Origin: Cardinalis cardinalis
Lineage: Eukaryota > Chordata > Aves > Passeriformes > Cardinalidae
NCBI GenBank assembly: GCA_014549065.1
Contig: JACDOX010000016.1
Location: 1,629,074 to 1,693,073 of the forward strand
Reading direction: 5' to 3'
Length of the DNA: 64,000 nt
Position numbers and translations under genes: made by a program
Shown here: positions 1-14,200 of the stretch, in pieces
Position numbering within the stretch: the stretch's first letter is position 1
Layout: the number at the start of each line of letters is the position of its first letter
Notes under the pieces: generated by a model
The model's input: only the letters and a program-made list of their open reading frames with translations
Told to the model about the DNA's origin: nothing
The model's database searches: none

Positions 1-3000
1 ATTAGCAGTGTATTCAAATTACTGCAAGTCACTGGCTATAAATTAAAATGTGACTTGATAAACATGATTGTCCTTATGTGTGATCTAGTGCTGTCNAGGA
101 ATCAGGATTTTCCCTTTCTCCCTCTACTAATTAAAACCAAATGAGGAGGATACTGGCTAAACATGCTGCAGCTCTGTGCTNCTGTCTGTGTAAAGTGTTA
201 CCATCATTCCCTTACTGGAACCTTTTAAGTATGAAATCTGTGGAACATGGGTGCTTATTAACCTTGCTGGTGAAAGGAGGCTGCTTTTGAGAGTCTTAAA
301 ATATAGGGAAAAATAATCCCCACTCTGAGAGGATGATGACAGTGTTCTCATCCACATGTTTCTATGTAAATCTAATACTGAAACAAGGTGAAATCTTCAG
401 GAATCCTAAACGACTGGATAATCCACTCTGCTCTCAAAAGGAAACCAGGCTGGAGGCAATGCTGTCTGTGTTTACCAAAGCCTATTGAAGGCAGGAGGAG
501 ATTTCCACCTGTTCCTGTGGGGTTTGGGTTAGACCCAAGCAGCTTTTGAAAACAGAACATGGTGTATGTTCTCTGTAAAATCAAGCTGGTCCCTGGCAAT
601 CTCCTCACTTTGGNTCTTTGATGCTCCCAGGCACATTTGGAGCCCACATCTCCCTGGCAGGGGTGGTCACCTGGGTCTTCTGTGCTTCTGGGCCATGCAT
701 ATCAAGGATTTTATCTTGTTTTCCTCTCCTCAGTACAGCAGTGCAGCAGAACAGATAAAGCCAAGATTACCAACGTGCTTTGGGGCTGCATGATTCATCC
801 CACACGCTCATTCTTGCCTCAATAAAAAAATACTTGGCTTAAGGGCCTGAGTGCACATATCACCTAATTTGATGCTATTACAGTTTGACACTAATAGGCT
901 GCTCTTACAAAGAGCATGTGAAGCACAACTTGGAAAAACCCCACTTTGTTAAGAATTGCAACATAAAAATGAATGAATAGCCTGGGTGAAATTTAAGTTC
1001 CACTCTTTCCCCTTGTGATCAAGAAAGGCATTATTCCATCTGCCTTTTTCTTGTAGCTTCCCATTGAGCTTATCAAAGACATGAAATTAGTAATCTGAAT
1101 AAAGTACCCTTCCATTTTCCACATTTCAGAGGGAGATCTGAGATCAAGAAAACAATAGCAAACTCTTAAGGGCAAAACCATATTTCTCTTTTTTTTATGC
1201 AGGTTTCTCAGGCTTTGGTGGTAGAGGAGGAAATGTCTGCTCTTTTGCTGTCATATGTTTTATTCTTTACCCTGAGGAAAAATAAGGAAAATCTGGAAAT
1301 CTGCGGAGCTGCAGAGGGACAAAAAATGATGTTTTGGGCAATATTTTGAATAAGTAATGACTGAATCCTCAGTGTTGAAAATTATATTACTGCTGCATTT
1401 CAGTTCTTTCAGATGCAGTCTAAAATTAATTAGGATTTNAAATTATGTTATTTCAAATTTATTTCAGTATACAGGTTCAATGCTTATATTCTATGTATTT
1501 CTATATCCCCTAGAGCTATGTTTCAATGAATATGTAGAATGTTGCATGCATTTTCCACTTCTTACCTCTACAAAACAGACTTTTCCTTTGCATCTGCATT
1601 AAAAAGATGTGGTTTTTATAGTGGGTACACATCAGAAACTGTATGTAAATACCTTTCTGGTAAAAAGTCAATAATATTGATTTTTTGTAATTCTGCTGTG
1701 TTAGTTTTTCCTACTTTAGAAATGTTTACAGGCAAACAGTAAATGTAAATACCTTAACATGCAGAACAGCTCTGTGTCAAATATTGCCTATATTTGTCAT
1801 CATTCTAATATAAACAACATAAAGGTATTTATTACACAGACCTGCCCGGTAGTATTTTCTGTTTCATAAATAAATTATGCATAATACATTTTTCACTCTT
1901 GAAAANGTAATTAAATACTACTTTCAAAGAAGAAAATAACTAATGTAGATAAAATTATTATTCTGTTTCCTTTCTCTTCATCAAATAGGATTGGAGATTT
2001 TGCATTTTTCTTTATGGCTTTTCTTTTTTCCTAGACTTAGAATTTCCATTAACTTTACAGCTTTACATCTTATTGCATCTATGTAAGGAATACCACACCT
2101 ACGTGTAATTNGTAGTAGTAGAAGAATTTCTTAAACAGTTTATTTGAATGATCTGCTTTTGCTTTGTGGGAGCATCTTTTTATGGGGCTGGGAATTTTGC
2201 TATAGGCTTCAGGACCAACTTTGATATGTTTTCACCTTTAATTTTCTTAATAGATNGTTCTTGGCAAAGCAGCTATTATTTTTTCACTGTTCCATATTTT
2301 ATATTCCAATATTCCATATTGGCTGGAGTGAAATAACTGTGTGCTTAATTTCCCTCTTTCTGCTTCCCACCTTTTGTGCCTCTTTTATTGATGCCTATCA
2401 TTTTTCCACTGACTCTCCAAACTTCTGAATAAGTCTCTTGAATGTGTTTTTTAAGTCTTCTCCAAGCACAAGAAAAGAAAAAATCAAGGAAATGTAAATT
2501 CTGTGCTTGCTCTCACCCAGCGCTTTTACTTACCAAGGGACTTAAATTGGTGACAGAAGCAGTAGAACAGTGATAGAACCCCAATGCCCATCTTAAACAT
2601 TCAGACTGAGTATTAACATTTCTTTTCTTGCTTTTTAATAAACCTCACTTGCCTGGACACAAATCTGCATCTGGATTTGTCCCCTTNTCTTTGTGTCAAA
2701 TAACTTGCTGCCACTAGGAGAGCCTATGGGCTGAGCTAGACACCAGCAAAGAGTTCCAGGATTTTACTGCANGAGATTTCTGGGCCTGAATGTGCTTCTG
2801 CCTCATGTCTCAACAGTGAGTTAGAGCTGACACAGCCACTTTTGTGTTGACCTCATCCACANCAAGATTAGTGGAAGCAAAAGTGACCAAAAGGCAAGCA
2901 GGGACAATNATGGTTGGGATCCATGGGAGAAGACTCCAGAATTTATTGCTTTCACCCCTTCTCTGCTAAAACCAGCTCGATTCTGGCAGTTCAGGTTAGC

Positions 3001-4786
3001 CTCAGCCTCCTAGGCTGTATCTGACTATTCAAAGGTGCCCACCAAGCTGCCCTTGTGGAGGGGGCTGGGGATGAAGAAGGGTTGTTGGTTGGCAGATGTC
3101 CCTACTCCAGGTGGGTTTTGATAAATGAGATTAATCTCNTCTGCAAAGAGCAATGTCCTGGAGCTCTGGAGCTCTGATTTTGGCAATGCTGGCAGAGTTA
3201 ACACCTGTTGGCACTACCATCCTTGGAGTGCAATGGTGAGATGGGTGCTGGATCTCTTTTCACCTGCCAGTGTGTTATGGAAACAACTTTCAGCCCTAGT
3301 TTAGCTAAAGTCTTTGGAGATGCAGCACTGACAAACAAGGCATTGTTTCCAGGGTAGAACCTTTCCCCCATGTCTTAAGGTAGTTACCTGGGATTGTTCA
3401 GATTTTGCCCAATCTTACTGCTTAGTTATCTGTAAAGGTCCTTGCACTTAGTGTAGCCCATAGAAAATACTGAAATTAATTCCAGATTAAAGCACTGTTC
3501 AGTAGGAAATTATGTGAGAGAGGCACTTTAAGAATTTATTCATATTTAGAAAATCTTATTCAAAAGAAAAATAATTCAACTGAGACCAATGATGGGCACT
3601 TTCCCTTTCTCACTGACCAATGTAGAATAAAAAAATCAGCATTCTTCACTCAGATGGGAGATTGATTCTTGTTACAAGTGTGTTTCATCACTNGTGCTAG
3701 TGCAGTGGATTTGTACTGAATGAAGCTCCACAACAGCAGTGTGGAAAATTGTAAATATATGTTGGGGTTTTTTNAAAGCTACATAAACGGTATTTAAACC
3801 AGTATGGGACTGGTTTACTTTTCAGCCCTGTGTTTGTTTTGGAAGAATAAGGGGGAAGTAGAGGAGAGAAATATTTTTCTGTGAGAGGTAATTGCCAGAG
3901 GAGCAGAGAGTGCTTGTTTCATAATCTGCCCTTTTGGACATTGCTCAAAGCCTGCAACACTCCCTGGAAACATTCCCATAACCTTCCCTGAGCTGAGCCT
4001 GGATCAGGTCTGAGCTGGCAAGGAGTGCTCAGAGCTCTGGGCTAACCTGGTTCTTCCAAGCCCCCAGTCCTGTGTCTGTAAAGAAATGGAAGGGAGTCCA
4101 ACAGAGGCACAGGAGGCAGCCTGGGGAGCCAGTGCTTGGCTGCTTTGTACAACATTTGCTTTTTAAGGGCTGGCATTCTGGAATTCAGGGAAAGGAACTG
4201 GGAGTTTTGTTTGTTTGACAGCATTTCCAGTGTGTCCATCTCTATAATTCAACCTGATGTCTCAATCTGAACACGTTTTTCATTCTTGGTGATTGGGAGT
4301 AAGCTGTCACCCAAAGTGCCTGCTAGGAATTTCCTAATTAACATGCTAATCAAGATTTGCCTCAAGGTGTTGCTTAGAATCATTAGTAATACAAAGAAAC
4401 AGCTGACAGACATGTGTGGCAGGACTTGAAGAAAAGAATGTGTCCAGAGAACACTGCTAGTGCCATAACCATCCAGGAAATAACAAATCAGTCAAACTGG
4501 ATTATAGTGAGTCATGAGGCCACATGAAGTGTCCGGTCTTAATTAGATAATATTGGGTTGTCCTTTGGGGCANGAGAGTGTTGAGGCTCTGGGGGAGAGG
4601 GGAGATGCCCTGGGAGGATGCCTGCAAGAGGGGAGAACTTTTGGAAACAGCTTTGGGTGGTGGGACTCTGCAGGACTCNGGTTTGTGCTGCCTGCAGAGA
4701 GCACCAGCTCTGAGAGTTTTGGCTGAGCCCTCCCTGCTGGCACTTGGAGCCAGATCACCCAAGGTCCATGTCCTCATCAGCATCCC
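1..4786. other. Gene-free stretch, mostly unique AT-rich sequence
   Basis: I see no supported gene or recognisable transposon here. All open frames are short, lack splice context I would trust, and are scattered over both strands. Two moderately GC-richer patches lie near 2690-3120 and 4500-4786. Neither gave a match to a family I know. A TAATTA-containing patch at about 4330-4395 is noted as possible regulatory sequence only. Confidence 0.6.
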
Positions 4787-4806
4787 TGTAGCCTAACATG
4801 GATAAA
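4787..4806. repeat. 20-bp sequence shared with the LTR end at 59496
   Basis: These 20 bases, beginning TGTAGCCTAACATGG, recur exactly at 59496-59515. At 59496 they form the putative outer end of a minus-strand LTR and begin with TG, as an LTR terminus should. Here the similarity stops after 20 bases and the flanks on both sides differ. The sequence continues into an AATAAA-containing stretch (about 4803-4810). It may be the end of a related but diverged LTR. The rest of such an element cannot be delimited by eye. Confidence 0.45.
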
Positions 4807-7800
4807 TAAAGGAGCATTTTCACTCAGCTACAGACTTTTCCTTATTGCAGCTGTGTTTCAGTGGTGTTGCCAGCAGGTCCCTCCAGGCAGGGCTGCACAC
4901 CAAAGCTTTTCACACTGGGTGTAAGTTCTGTGTTCAAACAGCACTGTCAGCTTAGTGCAGGGGAAAGGATTTCCTCTGGAGGAGGCTATAGGGCCCACAG
5001 CTCAAAATCTAGGATCCTCTACTGTGCCAGGAGGTATTACCTAAACNACAGGGCTCTGGAATGAGCCAGCTCCACAGATGGGAGCAAGCAGGCAGACAGA
5101 GGCACTGGCACCTCCTTCCATGGAGGTACAAATTGTGTGTAGTGGCTTCCACATGTTAGCATAACGTTAGAAACGTGAGGGATAAATGGCAGCACCACAA
5201 GTTATTTAAAACATAAGGAAAAGCCTTTGNAGGCAATAATTCTGGCACCTGTATCTATTAGCAACAGATTAGTGGGAAGCTTGAAAACAAGACAGGATGG
5301 CATAATCAGGTTAATGATCTCACCATGCACCTAAATACACTCATCTGGAATTCACATTGCTAATTGGTGAGAAATCCTCTGGTTGGTCACTGGGGNCTAA
5401 TGGGGAGTAGAACTTTCTTCTTGTTACCTGGAAAAGAATTTGGGATGAATCTTGAGTTCAGCCTGATCTGAGTTATGACAACAGGGTTCAGAAGGTGTAG
5501 AGGGTTTCTTAGGGGATGCAGTCAGCTGTCACTTAGGGTTTAAGGCTAAATTTACTTTCAATTTTGTAGATTGCAAATCCGACAACACTGTAAAATATTG
5601 AAGTCTTTCTTGTGGTAACGTGCTGGACTACAAGAGTTTGTTATTAAGTACTAGTTTATATTTTAAAAATGGTTTGGAATGAAAAGTCTTTTTAAATGTG
5701 AAGAAGACTCGTAAAATTAAGCTGTTTGACATGTACTATTTAAGTTNTAAAACCTGACTTGCCAGTCAACCATTATGAATGTGCAGTTTTCTGAGATGTT
5801 GATGCTTGTTCAGTGACCAATAACATGAGTGGACATTACCAGCTGTTTAAATGTTCTCATTGTTCGGGCCTATTGCAGTTTAAGTAGAATATCACAGCCT
5901 TTCAGACAAAGCCCGTGCATTAGAGCTGGATTTGTGTGGTTTTCTTTGCTGTGCAGCTTGTTTCTCATATCACCAGGAGGTGACAGGCTGCAGCAATCAG
6001 TGCACACAAGGGGACCGTGCNCAGCCTTGGAAACACAATTGCTTTGTTCTTGGCCTGTACTTAACTGTTCTTCAGTGTAACAGCAGGGGGTTACATTTTG
6101 ATGATTTGCCTAAGCAATGTAAAAAGGAAGTCACAGATTCAATTTCTTTGGAACTGTGTAGATGTTAAAGGTTTCTGGCAAATTATAACTATTTGTTGGA
6201 AAGAAGTGCTGCTGACACAAAGTCAATTCATTGGCCTGTGTTTGAGTAACAGTGGGTCACCAAGGTCATGGACATTTTGCTATATCAGATCCTTTCTTAG
6301 GGAAATAAACAATAATGGTTGTAAACTCCATGTGTGTAGATCAGGGCAGGAGAAGGTGGGCAGCTATGGAAGAAATTGTTTTGTATCCTGTGGCCTGTCT
6401 TTGCTTGCAGCATTGGCAAGCATTTAATCAAAGCTTCATTGTGTGCAGAAGAACAACAGCTTTAGTACTTTTGATTTACTTGTCCTTGTTTCACCTGGGA
6501 ACAAGTCTCAAACCAAAGCTGGTAGAAATCAGGATCAGCTACAGATCTATGGTTGCACAGAACAGTGAATTTGACCTGGCATTTTCCCCCCATCAAAGTA
6601 GGATTGCAGAATATGGAAATCTTGCTTGATTAAGAGCATGGATANGTATTTTGGAAATTTTTTTATCTTTAAAAAATACAAACACAGAAAAATTACTTGC
6701 AGTCAGCTATGTTGTAAAGTAAATAAATTATCTGTTGGCAGACTACTGGCCTTAGAAGCTTACTGACCTAGGTTCANCATTGGGTGGTTTTTTGTGTGTT
6801 TGGCTATAAACTCCATTATATATGCCAAAACATGACAACTGCTTTTTACTGAATTTAAAATGACTTTCAGAATTATCTGGATATTTGGAAGTTCTTTTGT
6901 TTTTACCTGTTATATTTGGGATACTTTACAAACCTCAAATAATTTAGATAAATGAGCATTTTCCCTTCCATCTTGCTTTCTGTTATGTTTTTCAAGCTTT
7001 AGGAAATTTTACTACAGAATGTAATATTTTAATATATTCCCTGATTGGAAAATTTTAATTCAGTTTTAATATAGAATATTTGAATATGGCTTGTCTTTAA
7101 TTTAAATGTTGCTATTTGAGTGATTTCATTTTTATTCCAGATCTTTGAAATTTTCCAGACATGATTCAACCAAATATATTTTGTCATATTCTTCCAGTGT
7201 CTGCCTAGTTTCATTACTTTGCAAAGTAGTTATTGCAGAATAGCTTTTCTTCTCAGCAGAAGTAATCTGTGAATTATTTGTGAACAGGAAAGAACTTTCT
7301 CAAAAGTACTCCAATATTTAAGATGATATCTCTTGCTGTTCACATAGAAAGAAATATAGTTCCATAAAATCAGGACTATTGCAGGAATCTCCATACTAAG
7401 CAGGGAAAGGGAATGTATGGATTATTTGTAGGTGTTATTTCAACTTTAGTGCATCTAACCAGACAGTAATCTTCCCTAAATTATGGCCAGGCAGTTTGTC
7501 CAGCACCACTGGGTGAAATTACTTATGTCTTCCATGGTCATTACCTTTCCTTGTTATCTTAGGTGGTCTTGAGAGCCATGTGTTAGTTCTTTCCCTATTT
7601 ATTGAGTTTTTCACCTTGTAAAAAATGTAAAGCCAGGGTGTTTTCCCTGACTTGATACATTTATTTGTGTGTATTTTGATGCTCCAGGTGACTAGGACTG
7701 CTAAAACATTATTTCTCCAGTAAATCCTGAAAACCCAAATTGAAAAGAGTGTATTACTACTCTGAGACTTCTATCATTGCTAGGCTTACCCTGTTGACTG

Positions 7801-8869
7801 AAACTGCTCAGACTTGCATTATTTTNTATCTCTATTTTAACATCACTTGGATTAACAGAGGGTTGGAAGATCACCAGCAGCATTTTTGTTATTTGCTTTC
7901 CAAAAGATTGCTGGCCCAGCTGCTTTTCACTTGTATGCTGGGTTACAATATGTGAACTGCAAAAGATTGCCTAATATCTCAAGTGCAGAAATTAAAGTAC
8001 CAACACATGATACACACAAACCTTATCTGCAATTGCTCATCATTGTTGTGTTTTGTGAGCTGTGACATTTTAAGCTCAGTTGCTGCTGGTTTATCTCCCA
8101 GTTATGATGCATTGGATATTATACTTTCTGCAGTTAACTAAAAGATCCAAAATCACATGCACAGGGTGAGGAGAGAGGACTAATATTTCTCATTTTTCAG
8201 TCTTGATTGAGACCAAAGATTCATTGTACTTTATAAAAATTTTAAAAGTCCGTCATACTTTACCTATTTACATTGCTCATTGTCTTGCTTCTTTTTCAAT
8301 TTGNAGTTCTAGCAAGTGCCAAATAAGGGTATTGCATCTGTAGTTAATATGAATAATTACTGAGNTGCCAAGAGTGGTCTTGGAATCTCTGTGAATGAGC
8401 TACAAGAGTTGATAATCCTCCTCTGTTTTAATTAATTACAGGAAAATAATCTGCTAGTCTCATCAGTTGTTTTCAAAGTAAAAAAAAAAAGAAAGGCAAC
8501 AGTGTCTAATTTCAGTTAAATCTTAAAATGTCAAAAACCCCCACTAAACCAAAAAACAATCTGAAAAGAACTCTTGATATAAGTATTTCCAGTGTTTAAT
8601 ATTTGCCTACAAACCAGAAGTTTAATTTAAATAAAATATGCNGCCTTAAAATATAATTTGCAGCTTACTTGCTTAGTGCCTGAGTTCCTCTGGGGAATCA
8701 AAATGTGTTTTAGGGTGGCTGTTGAGAGATGTGTGCTGCAAGGTGCTCCTCTGTCCCTNAACCCCCCAGGGCCATCAGCCCTTTTTGTTGTTGTTTCCTG
8801 CTCAGCTTAGAAATGCTCTGTTGAAGCTGCTGCATTGTTAATGAAAACTCACTGTGTAGTGCCCAAGAT
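4807..8869. other. Gene-free stretch, no recognised element
   Basis: Nothing here reads as a gene or known repeat. Open frames such as those at 6098-6629 run through AT-rich sequence without convincing splice sites or protein-like composition. A slightly GC-richer section sits at 4860-5110. Confidence 0.55.
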
Positions 8870-9370
8870 ACTCTCCTTTGAAAAAGGAAATTAAATTTTA
8901 AAAGCTTAATTAAGATAATGCTGAAGATCTGGTTTACCTACAAACAAATGGTATCAGAGTTAAGGGAATGAACGTTGCTGTGCCAAAGAGATTCCAGGAC
9001 AGGCATCTTTCAGCTGATCTGGTGCTGGTTTATTTGTAAGCAATTGTGTAGCTTTCTCAATTATTCCTCATCACTAGTGAGGTAGCAGATAATTTAATTT
9101 GTGATATTGCTGACAGAGAGGCTTCCTCATTACCATCAAGTTAATTTGTGCTATTAAATGTGTCTGTTACCTTCCCACTCAAATTATGAGCCATTGTGGG
9201 ATGTGTCCTGTTGCAGAGCAGCTCATTCCATGAACACTTGCTAATTGGAGAGCTACAGTGCAACTTGTGATTAAAGCATTTAAATTTTGGAGTGTTCTGA
9301 TGACCTGGTATGAATTAAAACTGCTGAGTGAACTTCATTTATGGAATTTTTAATTATTAGCCACAGTTCC
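8870..9370. promoter_or_regulatory. Possible noncoding regulatory element rich in homeodomain-type motifs
   Basis: The stretch holds a TTAATTAA palindrome within CTTAATTAAG at 8905-8914, a CTAATTGG near 9240, TAATTATTAG at 9351-9360 and several further ATTA cores. Clusters of such AT cores are common in conserved vertebrate enhancers, but also arise by chance in AT-rich DNA. No alignment was possible, so this is inference from motif density alone. Confidence 0.2.
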
Positions 9371-9470
9371 ACTAGGACTTGTGTTGGGATGTGGTGTGGC
9401 ATGTACATANTGATATGATATGAGTGGTTTGTTTATGGAGTGAGTTCTGCCTGGTGTCATAGCAGGAGAC

Positions 9471-9522
9471 ATTTCATTTTATGAAAAGAAATTCATTTTC
9501 ATTTCATGAAAAGAAATTCAGG
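9471..9522. repeat. Short tandem duplication, period 25
   Basis: The 15-mer ATGAAAAGAAATTCA occurs at 9481-9495 and again at 9506-9520. The surrounding TTTCATTT sequence is also duplicated, giving two imperfect units of about 25 bases. Between them lies the palindrome TTTCATGAAA. It looks like a local replication-slippage duplication. Confidence 0.8.
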
Positions 9523-11220
9523 CCTTGCTCCAGGCATTCATCTTTAACTTCCCAACAGATGAATGTCTCAGTCCAGGAAGTCAATTAAGCTTTGTGACAG
9601 TTCCACTGGTCCTTCACCTGTTGATTACAAAAACAGGGCTGGCTGACAGCTACCTGATAAATTCCTCTATGCTACCTCTCTATTCTGAAGGACTGAAGAG
9701 CCCAGANCTCTTTTACTCATTAAAATAACATTGAAAAAAATATAAATGTTTTCTTGTTTTCTTCTTTTTTTGACANAATGTTCAACATAAATGCTATATT
9801 TTACCTTTAAAGTATTGATTTGTTATAAATGTANTGTTTGCCTGTTCTTACAGGATAGCTGAGTGCTTGCAAATAGCATTAAAAGGCAGGAGAGAAGAAA
9901 TTCATTGTATTTGATACCACTTACAAAGAACCAAAAACAAAAGTAAGAAGCACATGCATATAATGAAGGGTAGCATTTGTGTGAATGGATGTTCAGGTTC
10001 TGTTAACAGGATTCATAATTATGACTTCTTCTTTTTCTGTCCAGAAGATTTTCAAGTGTAATTTTACAGAACAGAAGAAAACACAAGTGNAGCGGGGAAA
10101 AGCAGGATGGCAAGAAGCAGCACTTTTTGCCTTTCATCCCTGTACTCTGTGTTGAATTTAAGCACAGAAATGTTTAGGGGCTCATTCTCTGCTTGCCAAG
10201 GCTTGTGGTCNTTGTCTTTAAGTCTTACCATCTGATCTCTCTTTCAGCACCCCCTTGAAGAGGAGTTAGTCATAAAACAGCTCCTTGAAATAGCAGNAGT
10301 GGTGGGTGGGGATAGTTGAGGCTACTACAGCAAGAAAGGAAAAACTTCTGTTAAAAATATGAAAGATGCAAGCCATGTGTGTGCCAGCTCTGAGGTCTGT
10401 GAGCAGACCTGTCTCTGTGGAAGCAGATGCAGCACTGGGAAGCTGAGTGGGAAAACCTCCCGAGCACATTGCTGCACATTACACATCTCATCTGTGCTGG
10501 TGTCAGTCAGACAGGGAGGTTTCTTGAGGGAATATGTCAGAGTGACATTCGGTGACAACACCTGGAAACACGGAGTGTTATTAATGGTAGGCAAATCTCA
10601 CAGGGCTGCCTCCTCTCCCTGCCTTTTCTCAGCCAAGTGATGCAGGAATCCTCTCTGAAAGTGGTCACAAATAGGACTCTTAGTCTCCTTATATTGAGAA
10701 ATGTTCCATGTCAATGTGTCTTAGCCAGATAAACAGTATCAAGCAGAATTAACTTNTACATGAGGGAATACTGCAGTCTCTTGTAGGAAATCAATGCAGG
10801 CTCTGAAGTTTCCTCTCACAAAGGCCCCATGTTCACTGAGCACAACTCTGCTCCATTGGACATATTCCTTTCTGTGGGGAAAGCCAAGGTTCCAGACCCT
10901 ATTAAGCCTTAAGTCTCCGGTGAAATGAGATTTCCCCAAAAAATCAACATTTTCCCTTTCTTGGTTTTTTTTTTTCTTCAGGCTAAATTTAAAGTCACAA
11001 TTCATTTTTCTGTCTCTCAATCACTCTTCTGAAGTCAAAACAATCTCTCAGTTGTAAATGTTTGGCTCTAACAGACTGTAGCAGATGTGTTTCCTGATTA
11101 AAATATCCCCAAATTTGTCCCTTTAGGCTCAGGAGCACACAGAGCAACACGAAGCATCCAATGCTGGCGCTNAAGGGCAAGAAAAGTGAGATGTGAGTCG
11201 CCATCCATGGCTGCCTGAGC
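9523..11220. other. Gene-free stretch, no recognised element
   Basis: No gene or known repeat is recognised. Open frames around 10266-10640 overlap each other on both strands and have no splice context that singles one out. Confidence 0.5.
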
Positions 11221-11226
11221 TGTGCA

Positions 11227-11255
11227 TGGATGGATGGCAGTCAGTGGATGGATGG
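11227..11255. repeat. Short TGGA microsatellite
   Basis: TGGATGGATGG at 11227-11237 is repeated at 11245-11255, separated by a short CAGTCAG-type interruption. It lies in a GC-richer block of about 11100-11560 that contains many overlapping open frames on both strands. None of those is recognisable as a protein. Confidence 0.7.
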
Positions 11256-14200
11256 AGAGAACAGTTTGCACGGCCCAGCAGTGACTCGGGCAGGAAGCTT
11301 TGTCTCCNTGTCCATGAGCACTTGCACGCACACACAATTTCCTGCAGGTTCTCCAGAGCAACCTGGCGTGCAGTGGTGCTCGCTTCCAGCACAGCCTTTA
11401 ACTCAAGGGTGCCTACGGTCAGATCTCTCTCAGAGCCTCTGCTTCTCCTTCCAGGTGTGCCCCTGTCCCTGGACAGCTGAGCAAGGCAGGTCCCACCCAG
11501 GCACTGCTTCAGCAGCCACTCCNGCTCTTCCCTCGCTGTCCTTTGGGCTGGAGATGCTCTCAGTGATAATNACCTTCCTTCTTGGGGGATTTGAGCACAA
11601 AGGAGTCAGATTTTGCTTTGTGGGTGATGGGTCTTGATAACTCCTTGCACTCCCCTGTAGGCAAATCCCTTATGGCAAAGANGAATGATTTTTTTATGGT
11701 GATGAAAGAACACACTCCCTTGAGCTTGTTCTTACAAAATCCTATTGGTATTTTTCTTTGTTTGCAAGTTTTGGAGGCTAGGGAAGAATTTCTCATGCAA
11801 GTTAGACTGACAAGAGGCTCTGTGGACTCTTTCACTTTAGGTTAATTAATTGGGGACTCTGGGCAGAGTTAAAGCATGGTGTGCCTGCCTGTGATTTATT
11901 TCTCAGTCTTGCCTGGTATGACATCAAGCTGAGGGTCAGGAAATGACCACTGTCACATGTGTAAGTCCTTTATCCTATTTAGCATCCTAAATAAGTAAAA
12001 GAAGCCTGAGGTTCTCACAGCCACAGCTCTCAGGACGCACATATTCTCCTCTCCAAGAAAGGTTTCACTGGGTAAGGGCAGCCANCATAGACTGTTCAGT
12101 ATTTGGTAAACATCACGCAAAACAAAGGAAGCCATCTCNCTCAAAAAGTTGTACTTTTCATTCTGAAGTGTATCCATTTGTCTAATTCTCTTCAATCCAC
12201 TCTTCTCTGCTTTATGCAGTACTCAATTATTTGTATGCATTCCAATTTAGCTTTAAAAGTCAGTATTTTCTGCCATTCAAAAAGCTCAATTAAGAATTTT
12301 CATTTGAAGAATGCATGTGGCAGCTTTCCTGCCCTCACTTCAAATGACTTATAACCAAAAGAAAAGTGAACCCCATATTTGAGTGTACTATTCCTCATTT
12401 CCAATTTGATCAGACCATATTAAATCTTTGCAAAGACTTGTGCTAGGAAAGCTTTTTCANTGGAGTATTTGGGAAATGCAAACAAAAAGGAATATGAACA
12501 AAGCAAATTGATATTCACATGACATTTTTAAATGTATTCTGCAGGCTCTCTGCAGAGATTCATTTTCTCCTGTTTCATTAGTTGTATACAGAAGAAACTA
12601 AAGTGATGCCTGCCACTAGAGCAGAGTTTTTTATGCCTTGCTACTCTTGCAGGTCTTGTGGGAAGATTTTTTCNCTTTTGCTGGTTTCAACTAACTTCTC
12701 TTAGAGTGGTGAAATTCAAGGAGACCAGAAGCAGGAGAGATGGTTCTTTATATCTTTTCCCCTGGAGTTTCTAGTACAAGTAATGGCAAAGGAGATGGCA
12801 GCTGACACAATTTAGAGCACCCTAATGGATTCCAGCTTGGCCTGGAACTGAAGGCAAGGAGACAGGGGCTTTTCATTTGTGGGAAGCCTGACTGATCATG
12901 GGCAGAAGNGCAACCAGTAATATTAAAATATTGAAGTATTTTTTCTCCCTTTGGTTGAGTTGTAGAAGATTCAAGTTGAAATGAAGTTTGGCTCGTTTAC
13001 ATCTTGATCCTGCCTTGTACTTGAGCACTTTGAGGTGAACATTGAGGGAGACNGTGAGAAGACACAGCTCAGCAGATGACTGATGAGTATATAGACACAG
13101 CCAAGGACCATTATGACACAACTGAACAATTTAGTAGCTCTCTTCTCTTTCACACTGTCTGCAGCCCTGGCATCTGATGACAGATGTCTCACAGGTGGAA
13201 ATGAACTCCCTTCAACCAGGAGGACATAGGAANATTTTTGATCTCTGAGATTATCAGTTATGCAATTATCAGTGTGTTTTACATAAGGAAATCTGTTCCA
13301 TGAGAAGATGTTGCCCATGCATGTTTATAGTTGGCTGATGGGAAAAATGTGTAACTTTACTGATCATTTGATGAATGTCATCAGCAACACCTGAGAATAG
13401 ATTTAATTTCCTTTATCCCTTGCCTAAGTTTAAGATTAAATGTGAAATATCTGTTGATGTTTGTTCTCTGAGCTTGACTTTCCCTGTCTATAGCTCTGCA
13501 AATGTCCCCTTCAATCAGGCAGATACACCACTATGGGGCAGTCCAAGACACCCCTCATGACAGCAGCATCGATGTGCTTTTAGTTCCTGCTGTCAAGTGA
13601 AAACAAATAACCTTGATTTTTTTATTTTTTAATGGCAATTCCACTTACCCAGAGGTACGTGAGAGGAGAAATGACATGCTATTTTCACTTGCAAGTTGTT
13701 TGTCATTTGAAAATCCATAGTCAGATGACAGCTGAGACCCCACGAGGCAAGCATTTGTAGCATTTTTGTAGTGTTCTTCCACTGCTTTCTTCTTGTGGTT
13801 TTTTAATAAAAGATAAATTTAAGGCAAAAAGAAAAGCCACATGTAAACCTTTAATGCCCTTACCTGAAATGAAAANGTTTCTGTAGAGCCTTAGTAAACC
13901 CAGGCTTAACAGAAGACTCTGAAGGAAGATCTCTAACTCTGCCTTGAGGAAAACAAACTAAAATAAGAATATAAATATATTGCTGATGAAGATAATGATT
14001 GTTATAGTTGCTGTAATAAGTAGTAAGATTTAGCTGGGTAGCTTGAGGTGTCNTGGCAGAACTATGTGACTGACATCACTCACATTTAATTGGAGTTCTG
14101 TTGCCTTGTGTTTCACCAGGAGAATATAAGGCAAAAGTAAANTAATATTTGTGTCATTTTATGATCACAACAGTCCTGTGGAGTACATAATCCAAGCCCT

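Noticed and set aside
372..647. Minus-strand frame with acceptor-like and donor-like sites
   Set aside because: The sites are weak, the frame crosses an N, and the neighbourhood shows no other exon-like blocks.
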